Of a stretch of 64,000 nt of DNA, positions 55,791 through 64,000 are shown piece after piece. This DNA is from Plecoglossus altivelis. Lineage: Eukaryota; Chordata; Actinopteri; Osmeriformes; Plecoglossidae. The position numbers and the translations under genes were made by a program. The stretch spans positions 5,300,225-5,364,224 of the forward strand of contig BROE01000009.1 of NCBI GenBank assembly GCA_036571765.1, read 5' to 3'. Under the pieces are notes generated by a model, which was not told where the DNA came from, ran no database searches, and saw nothing but the letters and a program-made list of their open reading frames with translations. How positions within the stretch are numbered: position 1 is the first letter of the stretch; every line of letters begins with the position of its first letter.

Positions 55791-55880
55791 AGAGAAAGAG
55801 AGAGAGAGAAGAGAAGAGAGAGAGAAGATGAGAGAGAAGAGGAGAGAGAGACAATCAGAGGGGGAGAAGAGGGAAAATAG
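55412..55880. repeat. Purine tracts and a teleost repeat fragment
   Basis: GA-rich tracts lie at about 55540-55675 and 55746-55880. Between them, 55701-55743 carries 'cattcatttagcagac' followed by 'ccctttatcc'. This resembles the 'catttagcagacgctcttatcc' type repeat widespread in teleost genomes and is my only sequence hint to lineage other than the exon. Confidence 0.65.
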
Positions 55881-56404
55881 AAAGGAATAGTTGAAGAATG
55901 TCAGATGTCTTCATTACCCTCTGGTATACCTATATATCTTGACCTGGAAGAGGATCAGTCCAGTGAGGAAGGTGAAGCCAGTTCCATATTCAATGGCGGA
56001 GAGGAATGAGAAAGCTGCCTTTTCTCTGTGTTCTTGTGTGCATGTTGCCATGACATTGTTTGCTTAATGTGTCTCTGTAATGAGATGACATCAGCTGCAG
56101 TGGTCACCTTACTGTTGCAGTCCTCCCACTGTGTGTGTGTGTGTGTGTGTGTGTGTCTTCTATTTCTGCACTGATTACAGTCCATGGCTTTCATGGTCAC
56201 AAACACAAGGTACATGCACACACACACATAGTATGAAACAGCTTCCCGCTCGAGGTCAGTCAGAGTCTTCTTACATTTGTCTGCATGGACTGGCACTGCA
56301 CTGGAACACTTTGACCTTGCCTCCAATGACAAGTTCGAAAAGTGAATTATCCTTAACAAAGGACATCATCTTAAGGTTTGAAGTATCCATCTACTTCCTG
56401 TAGC
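55881..56404. other. Unique sequence with GT run
   Basis: A GT run lies at 56130-56157. The rest is unique and no gene was recognised. Confidence 0.6.
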
Positions 56405-56590
56405 TCTTGAGTGATGCCGGAGACCTGTCTCTCTCAGAGACCTGTCTCTCTCAGAGACCTGTCTCAGTCAGGGACCTATCTCTCTCAGAGACCTATCTCT
56501 CTCAGAGACCTGTCTGTCTCGGAAACCTGTCTCTGAGAGAGACCTGAGAGACCTGTCTCTCTCAGAGACCTGTCTCTGTGAGAGACTTGG
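56405..56590. repeat. 17-bp minisatellite (GAGACCTGTCTCTCTCA)
   Basis: About ten units. The unit contains 'gagac...gtctc', an inverted repeat, so the array can form hairpins. Confidence 0.94.
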
Positions 56591-57003
56591 GTTTGAGTCC
56601 CTGCCCTTTCATCGAAGATAATCTCATTATTTTCTGATGCCTTAATCCTAATCTAAATTTCAGAGGGCATAGGATTACTCTCTGGCACCCTCTGATATAA
56701 TCCCACCTGTCTGTAATCCCAGTTTAAAATGGCTGCTGTCATCCAATATGTCTGGTCAGCCAGCGAGCTGGTTAGCCAACCAGCCAGCTAGCTAGCCAAC
56801 CAGCCAGCCAGCCAGCCAAGATAGCTAGCTAGTCACTCAGTCAGCTAACCAGCCCACTAGCCAGCCAGCCAGCCAGCCAGCCAACCCTCCAATCAGTCAC
56901 ACAGCCAGCCTGCCTGCCAACCAGCCAGCTAACCAGTGATCCAGCCAGTTAGCTAGCCAACCATCTGAACAACCAGTCAGTCAGCCAGCCAGCCAGCCAG
57001 CTT
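56591..57003. repeat. Unique sequence then degenerate (CCAG)n/(CTAG)n array
   Basis: Unique to about 56755, then about 245 bp of ccag, ctag, ccaa and cagt tetranucleotide variants, an old and decayed tetranucleotide array. Confidence 0.9.
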
Positions 57004-57920
57004 TCTATTCCCCTGGTGCTAATATTTTTCTGCCTCAGCGAGTTATGATGTTGTTTGGCAGACTGAGACATTTGAGCTTCTGTCTGTCTCTTCTCTGCAC
57101 TACTTCATGTCCAGGACTAGACACAGCTGCACTCTGTAAACACAAACACACACACTCCCACAGACACACTCCCACAGACACACTCACACACACACACTCC
57201 CACAGACACACTCACACACACACACACTCTCACAGACACACTCACACACACACACTCACACAGACGCTCACAGAGACACACTCGCTCACACAGACACACT
57301 CACACACACACACACTCACACAGACACTCACAGAGACACACTCACACAGATTCACACACACTCACTCACACAGACAGATACCCTCATACAGACACACACT
57401 CACACACTCACAGACAGATGCACAGCAGCATGCCTCCTATCCATCGCTCCCCATCCTTGTCTGTTTCAGCAACTACCTCCCTGAGGTGACATCACAGGTG
57501 GTTGGAAAGGCTGATCTGCTGCTCTGTACTAGACAACTGTCTGGCGCTGTCTTCACACCTGTCTCTCTCTCTTTCGCTCTCTCACCCTCCTTTTCTCCCT
57601 CTCCTTTCTCTCCCCCTCCTTTCTCTCCGTCTCTTCTCTCTCTCTCTCGCTCCCTCTCCTCTCGCTCCCTCTCCTCTCTCTACCTCTCCTCTCTCTTCCT
57701 CTCCCCTCTCTTGTTCTACCTTCATTCCATCACACCCGTTGCTTTCTCTTCTCAGCTGCCCTCTTTCTCTATGACTCCCTCATGATATCACTTCCTTACC
57801 CTCCCTCTTACAATAGTTTGCACATGCGCGCGCACACAGACACACACAGACATAGGCAGACACACACACAGACACACATAGACACACACACAGGCATAGA
57901 CAGACACACAGACCTGGTAA
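57004..57920. repeat. CA/CACT array, pyrimidine tract and CA array
   Basis: An imperfect 'cacacactcacacagacact' array lies at 57143-57420 and unique sequence at 57421-57555. A CT-rich tract follows at 57556-57715, then CA/CAGA repeats at 57829-57915. Confidence 0.88.
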
Positions 57921-58800
57921 TCATCTTTGCTGTCTCCATACTTGGCTGAGTGCCAGCTGGTGTGTGCTGGAGTCAAGGACAGGAGTAGAGGACACAGGAG
58001 GGAGAGAGAGGGAGAGCTGGAGGATTCCACACATGGAGGAGGGAGAGAGAGGGAGGTGGAAGGGAGAGAGAGGGAGGTGGAAGGGAGAGAGAAGGAGGAG
58101 GAAGGGAGAGGGTGGGAGTGCGGAGGTAAAGAGATGGAAAGGGGGGAAAAGGTGTGTGAGCGAGAGAGAAAAGAGAGAGAAGAGAGAAGTCAGGTTTATG
58201 AAGTGCATAAAGACAGTGTGTCTCAGTTGTATCAGCAGTGTAGTTTCTGGGTCTCCAATCCCCCATCTCTTGGCAGTGTTAGACTGAGAGTCATATACAA
58301 ATGTGTGTGTGTCGTGTCCTCCAAGAATGAAAGGTTGGCTAGTGCTGGCCTGGCATCCCCATCATACAGCAGCTGATTAACAGCAGGACCAGCATGCAGC
58401 TCAGTAATGGACTGTTTGTTTAGCTGTCGTTCTGCTGCCATAGGGCACACCAGTCCCCCTCAGTCTCTATCTAGTCTCTCTCTCTCTATAGCTCTCTCTC
58501 TCCACCTTTCTCTCTTTCTTTCTCTCTCCTCATTCTCTTTCTCTCATCTCTTCTCTCATCACAGGTCTTTCTCTCTCTTTCTCTCTCTCCACTCTCACTC
58601 TGCGTCTCTTTCTATCACTCACTCTCTCTGTTTTTCTCTCTCTTTCTCTTTCCATGTCTCTTTCTCCTTCCATCTCTCTCTTCCCTTTTTCTTTCCTCTC
58701 CTCTCCTCTGTCCATCTCCTCTCCTCTCTAACACAGTTAAGGGCCCATAATGACTGCATTTCCAAATCAGGATGAGATTTCTATTTTCAATTTACTTCTT
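57921..58800. other. Purine repeat, unique sequence and CT tract
   Basis: Three copies of 'ggtggaagggagagagaggg' type sequence lie at 58050-58105 in a purine tract spanning 57995-58190. Unique sequence follows to 58460, then CT-rich sequence to about 58730. Confidence 0.8.
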
Positions 58801-58801
58801 T

Positions 58802-59340
58802 CGCGCGCGCGTGACTCCTCCCTCCCGGGTGTATTGATTGGTTTGAAATGACCCTTGAACTTGACCTCCTGCATCGTGTTGTTCCATGTCAATAACATCT
58901 GCTGTCACCCTTTCCTACTCTCCTCTTCACTTTCCCACTCCACCCCTTTCCCCTCACTCCCCTCTACCTCTCCCTTCCCCTCTCTCCCTCCACCTCTCCT
59001 CTTCCCCCTATCCTCTCTAACCTCTCCCTTCCCCCTCCTCTCCCCTCCACCTCTGCCTTCCCCCTCCCCTCCACCTCCCCCTTCCCCTCTCTCCCATCCA
59101 CTCTCCCTCCCCCTCTCCTCCCTCCACTGCTCCTTACCCCTCTCTCCCTCCACCTCTCCCTTCCCCCCTCCTCGCCATCCACCTCTCCCTTCGCCCTCTC
59201 TCCCCTCCACCTCTCCCCTCCTCCTCTCTCCCCTCCACCTCTCCCCTCCCCCTCGCCCCTCCCCCTTCTCACGATGTCATTCCTCTCCCCTCCGCGTCTG
59301 CAGATCTCCTCCTCTCTTCATCTCTCACGGCTTCTTCTCT
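58802..59340. repeat. (CG)5 tract and homopyrimidine minisatellite
   Basis: CGCGCGCGCGTG at 58802-58813 is unusual in a CpG-depleted vertebrate intron. At 58905-59270 a phrase 'cctccacctctcccttcccc' recurs about 12 times in a C/T-only tract. Confidence 0.9.
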
Positions 59341-61320
59341 CCTCTGCTCAGACTGAGTGAAGGAGGTGGATATTCATGACTGGAGGCTTGAGCTTGCAGG
59401 CCATAGTGTGGATGGCAGACTGTATGTGGATCCACTTCCTGTCATCTGTGACGCGGGCCGTGCCACAGATGGAAGGACGCCCTGTAAACGCTGACTTTCA
59501 GAATTTGCCATCAGATTTACGTGAACAATAGCATATTCAGGTGCCTTCTCGAATCCTCTGTTGTATTCTTACGGAAACAAAGACAAGAGATAGAAAGGAA
59601 GTGAGTGGCCCAGCGATTATCTCTTCGTTTCCTCCTCTCCTCCTCTCCTCTTCTCCTTGAGGTTTGATATGAATCGTGTCTGGACAGTCCTTGTCACCCA
59701 GGCAGCCTGCAGGGCTCTCAGCCCGCCCTCCTATCAGACCATCTGACACCCGGCCACTGGTGATGAGGAGGGGGAAATGGCGGCGTGATGAAATACCAAA
59801 TCACTTGAGCAGAGACTCCACTGCCTCTACAGAGCCTTCCTACACACAGTGACTTCTCATCTGAGCACTCCTGCAAGCTCTAATCTAGCATCTCGGTTCA
59901 GACTGAGGCATGGATACACACTCCACAGGCACACTCGCACACCCGAACGCAATACATACACGTGTTACAGACACACTCTGTTAGGGGTTAGACACGGCAC
60001 AATGGCACACACACACACACACACACACACGTTTCTATATGACACGACAGATATACACATATATACCTAAACACAAGAGGCTACAAATCTGTTGGAACAG
60101 TTGTTGGCGATGGTGTACTATAGCGGATGCTGTTCGTTCTGTTTTCAACGGTCGAAGGCACAAAATGCAACAAAAATCAAATTAATTTGTGGCAGGAAAA
60201 CGAAGTAAAAATATTGAATTATTAAGCAACCTGCCCTATTATCAAGCTGACTTGAAGCTACTGTTAATTGCGGAATTCCCCTCGATGTTAATATGTCATG
60301 AAAAACAAGAAACGAGAGATAATGAGGCCCATAATAATGATCTGGAGGAGCTGTCATTTAGGCTGACTTTATCAGTTCCCAAGACCTCTCCTCTCCTCCA
60401 ACTGCCCCTCCTCACCCTCTCGTCTTTTCTTCTCCTCCTCTCCTTCTTCCCCCTCCTCTCCTCTCTCCTGCCCTCTCCTGCTCTATATCAGACATGTCGT
60501 TACTGTAGAACCGCCCACGTTAAAGTTTGATGACATAAATGAGCAGGGAGATCATGAACATGGATTATTAAACAGGTCATCATGAAAACTTGAACAGCAG
60601 CGCTAGAAAAACGTTGAAGAGAGAAAACTAATTAAAACAAATGCTTCAGCCTCTGTCTTGGTGTGAATGACTTATTAAGCGAGCTGTGAATGCTGGAGCG
60701 CCCTATCAGAAACTATCATTAGACTTGCTCAGTAAATGGCTTTTCCCTGTGCCGAGCGAGCGTTTGGGCCTAGTCGGAGGACAGGAGGAGACAAAGGCAG
60801 AACTCATCCGGGAGGGAAGGAGAGAGGGCAGGAAATCAGGGTTTATTGTCATTTAAGTGTGTGTTTGGCTTTTATATTAAAATAAAAAGGATGTCTGCTT
60901 TTCATGCTCTTGTTTGTAGTCTGTCCAGATGGAGTGTGTGAGATCAAACTGGTGGGACTAGAATAACAGCTGATGTTGTATTTGTTTTGAAAGCTGTCGT
61001 AGACGATGGTTTACTTTGTACTGGTCAACCAAGATAGCTGTGAATAGCTGTGGGTCCCCCCCCTCACACACCCACACACACACACACACACACAAACCAC
61101 ACACAACCTCCTGCCGGTATGGTCAGACATCCGGACTGAAAGCTACACATGGCGAGGCCGTTGACAGACTGATAGATCAGGCCTGACACTTGCCAAAATG
61201 TCCTCTGTCTCTGCCAGCTGCCATTTCAGCCTTTACACCCGGCTAATTGAATTGGCAATTTGTGTAACAGTACCTGTCCCCAGGCCACTGGTTAGCGGCA
61301 GGAGAAGGCGTTTAGCTGCG
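59341..61320. other. Unique intron sequence
   Basis: CA runs lie at 60003-60030 and 61068-61096, and a CT-rich patch at 60385-60480. The AT-rich block at 60500-60730 ('catgaacatggattattaaa', 'ctaattaaaacaaatgc', 'gacttattaagcg') looks like a conserved element. No exon was recognised. Confidence 0.5.
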
Positions 61321-61548
61321 CGCTAATCCTAGAGTAGCGAGGGAATAAGGAGCTAGTGCGCTAATCCTAGGGTAGCAAGGGAATAAGGAGCTAGTGCACT
61401 AACCCTAGGATAGCAAGGGAATAAGGAGCTAGTGCACTAACCCTAGGGTAGCGAGGGAATAAGGAGCTAGTGCACTAACCCTAGGGTAGCGAGGGAATAA
61501 GGAGCTAGTGCACTAACCCTATGGTAGCAAGGGAATAAGGAGCTAGTG
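61321..61548. repeat. 38-bp minisatellite, 6 copies
   Basis: Six exact-length units from 'c[ga]ctaa[tc]cctag' to 'gaataaggagctagtg'. Copies 1 and 2 carry 'gctaatcc', copies 3 to 6 'actaaccc', and a seventh start decays after 'cgctaac'. Confidence 0.97.
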
Positions 61549-62619
61549 CGCTAACTGCTAATGCTTCAGGAGGAATTACGGCAGATGTGGAATGACAGTC
61601 GAGGGGCCCCTGTTACCAATTTTCCATTAAATGAGAAATAAATTAACAATAGCAATAATGTTGACTTATAAAAACTGAAAGTTAAATTGACTTTCAAATG
61701 AAGCGCCAGGGTTTTTTTAAATTGCCACTGTACCGAGAATCAAATGCTGTTTATTGCAGGGATGCAGCAGAAGTTGTTGTGACACGACAGCATTAGACTG
61801 AGACAGGAGATATGGAGAGCGCTGGATGGAACCTGAAATCTTGCATCGTGAAACACTATTAGTTTACATTACACTGTTCATCACCTTTGCATACGTTTCA
61901 TTTTCAGAGTTCTCATTTCCGCCATCTCCCAAACTCCAAATGTTAAATAGCAATATCCCATCTGGGCTCACTACTGAAATGGGATCGCTCATCTTTAGCG
62001 ACTGGTCCTCAGTTTGTTTGACCCGTTCATGAATAACAAGCACTTACTTAGAAGGAGCTGTTGTCCGTTTCAGTCAGTTGAAAGGAGCGTGTATCGACCT
62101 ACGGTGGTCTGTTTACCATTAGACCAAAAAGACACCTGAGTGATCAGTGGACCACACTGTAGCAGCCAATCCCAGCAGGGCCGGGCGTGCACACCTGCAC
62201 GCACGCGCACACACGCTGCACTTGCTGTGACAGCTTCCTGCTAGCACAGTCAGGCTTATCATTAGCCTGCCTGAGAGAGAACCCTCATTACCTCCGAGAA
62301 CTACCACAGGTGTCGTGGCTGTGTTTTATACAGCCTGACTAGCGCTTTTATGGATCTCCTTAATGACATTGAACAGGAAGAGAGACATGTCCAAATTCCC
62401 TCGTTAATCTGCATTTATGATTTGGAGAAACCAGAGGGACAGAATCAGCCCCCAACGTCATGGCAACACTGCCAGCAGCTCTTTAACGTTTTAATCACCT
62501 TACAGTAGACAAAGTGAGGTGTGTGTTGTGTCGAGACACTCTGTGTCACCGCGCGTGTCGTTATGTGTTATTAAGCCCAGTTGTTGTCTAACCCAAGTGG
62601 GGAGAAGGTCGGTCGTGTG
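61549..62619. other. Unique sequence with a candidate conserved element
   Basis: The block 61560-61780 is AT-rich and repeat-free ('aaataaattaacaatagc', 'ttccattaaatgag'), a candidate conserved non-coding element. The rest is unique. No exon was recognised. Confidence 0.45.
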
Positions 62620-63159
62620 TGTGCGCGAGTGGAAGTCTGAATGGGTGTGTTAGAGAGAGCTGTGTGTGTGCGTGTGTGTCTGTGTGTGTGTCTGTGTGTC
62701 TGTGTGAGGTGGGACCGACTTTAAGGTGAAGGGGCCATTTCTACCCATAAGGCAGTGCTCTGACTTCCTAATGTCCGTGTTCCAAAGCAGCGTGTTCCAC
62801 AGGCAGGAGAGTCTTCAAGGTGGCCAGAGAGGCTCCCTCCTCTGCAGCACTTGAACATTTTAACTTCTCCATTATAAAATATTAACCGCCCATAGTTTCC
62901 CGCTTGAAAAGAACCCCAAGGTCAGGGAGTTTTCCGCATATAAAAGCGATCTGTCAGTGATTTCCATGTGGTGCGGGGTCCTCAACGCAGAGCCTTGTGA
63001 TCATGAAGGACCATTGTGGAGCAGAGAAACACCACGTTTCTATCGCGGTGTCAGGCGGAGTATAGAAGATGATAATTGAAGTTGGTCGAGAGCACTTTGA
63101 TCTCTGTGATATGTCTGACTGCTCTACATGAGCTGTCTGTTTTAGTGGTGGTACGTTGA
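62620..63159. other. GT array and unique sequence
   Basis: A compound GT array occupies about 62660-62706. Unique sequence follows, with a TATA-like 'gcatataaaagcg' at about 62936-62948 that has no associated exon. Confidence 0.55.
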
Positions 63160-63375
63160 CGCGGGAGGGGGGGGGAGAGGGGGGAGGGAGATGGGAAGAG
63201 TGAGATCAAGATAGAAGGAGAGGGAGAAAGAGATGGGGTGTGAGAGAGAGCGAGACAGTGAGAGAGGGAGATTATGATAGACAGAGTGAGTGAGAGATAG
63301 CGTGAGAGAGAGAGTGTGAGAGAGTGAGATTGAGAGTGAGTAAACGTGATTGAGAGAGAGAGAGAGAAAGCAAGA
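63160..63375. repeat. Purine-rich GA/GTGA tract
   Basis: G runs at 63161-63190, then GA-rich sequence with GTGAGA units. Confidence 0.9.
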
Positions 63376-63682
63376 GATCCCAGATGTAGTTCTTTACTAA
63401 GCTAGTGTTACGCTACAGTCTTTGTTACAGTCAAGTATGTTGTCATCCCTGGTCGACTTTGTTTGCACATGGTGACTTCCAGTGTTTACGACTGCGTTCA
63501 TGCTCGTGTGCGTATGTGTGCGTGCGTGTGTGTGTGCTCGTGTGTGTGTGTGCTCGTGTGTGTGTGTGTGTCGTGTGTGTGGTGTGCGTTGTGTGTGTGT
63601 GTGTGCGCATGTGGTGGTGTGCTCGTGTGTGTGTGTGTGTGCGTACGTGTGTGTGTGTGCTCGTCTGTGTGTGTGTGTGCTC

Positions 63683-63716
<34 letters not shown>

Positions 63717-64000
63717 ATGTGTGCGTATGCGTGCGTGCGTGTGCTCGTGTGTGTGTGTGAGCGTCTGCAACAGGGGCTGTGCTAAACGGGTTGTAGCTCC
63801 CTCTGCTGTGCCTTAGTGCCTGGGTCATGCAGAACTGGTAGTTTGAGGGCTTACGCAGCAGGTTTAACCTTGTTTGGAACTGCGCTCCTGCCCATGCACA
63901 GGTGTGCGTGCGGTGTGTGTGTGTGTATTTGTAAGTGTGTATCTGTTTAAATGTACACACCTGTGCATGCCTCTCTGTGTGGTGTGTGTGTGTGTGTGTG
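63376..64000. repeat. Long compound GT/GTGC arrays at the window end
   Basis: Unique to about 63497. A 270-bp alternating purine-pyrimidine array (GT with CG-containing interruptions such as tgcgtgcg and gctcg) then runs to about 63765. Unique sequence follows, and more GT runs at 63901-63930 and 63980-64000 continue past the window. Confidence 0.92.

Larger units (their letters stand above)
36089..64000 (+). other. npas3: npas3 intron downstream of the bHLH exon
   Basis: From the donor to the window end I see no exon that could encode the next NPAS3 segment, which leads to the first PAS domain. The intron is therefore at least 27.9 kb, including a gap of unknown true size at 38726-39508 that could hide an exon. 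Confidence 0.75.

Noticed and set aside
56588..56615. Second B-box-like word 'gggtttgagtccc'
   Set aside because: It lacks the rest of a tRNA gene and directly follows a 17-bp array.
62936..62948. TATA box of a gene
   Set aside because: A TATA-like word occurs, but no exon, initiator or coding frame follows within a reasonable distance.

Overview
The window looks like vertebrate nuclear DNA, most probably from a ray-finned fish. It has one clear spliced coding exon, very large introns, dense CA/GT and GA/CT microsatellites, many minisatellites and two runs of N. There is no operon structure, no ribosome binding site and no long unique open reading frame. A fragment at 55701-55743 resembles a repeat common in teleost and salmonid genomes; the species-level guess is weak.

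The only gene I can support is npas3 (neuronal PAS domain protein 3) on the + strand. One internal exon at 35844-36088 encodes the basic helix-loop-helix DNA-binding and dimerisation segment. It has a strong donor, a good acceptor and a consensus branch point. The last coding base is phase 1 and would complete a valine codon, as in the NPAS3 protein family. Everything else is then about 35.8 kb of upstream intron (or intron plus 5' region) and about 27.9 kb of downstream intron. I found no second exon.

Layout. 1-10 kb: GA, CA, CT and GT arrays, a 12-bp minisatellite (1.55-2.05 kb), a pyrimidine minisatellite (2.8-3.5 kb) and a short hairpin at 8.25 kb. 10-12.2 kb: 17-bp repeat, assembly gap, C-rich tract of doubtful quality and a palindromic ACATGT minisatellite. 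12.2-22.9 kb: unique intron with several arrays, including 41-bp and 'ggcagggggcata' minisatellites. 22.9-27.9 kb: a head-to-tail duplication of about 2.5 kb. 28-35.8 kb: CA/GT and CT arrays, candidate regulatory blocks and a 32-bp minisatellite running into the npas3 splice acceptor. 36.1-64 kb: downstream intron with a second gap, 23-bp, 9-bp, 12-bp, 17-bp and 38-bp minisatellites, long pyrimidine and purine tracts, G-rich tracts and several AT-rich blocks that look like conserved non-coding elements.

The most useful observations are the repeat-derived acceptor of the npas3 exon, the tandem duplication (recent or artefactual) and two 'noisy' local duplications (44.2-45.0 and 52.8-53.2 kb) whose copies differ mostly by small indels, as expected from unpolished gap filling. 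I did not find a convincing new biological system. The nearest candidates are a 79-codon minus-strand reading frame with a signal-peptide-like start (48.4-48.7 kb) and a compact promoter-like motif cluster (32.3 kb), both low confidence.
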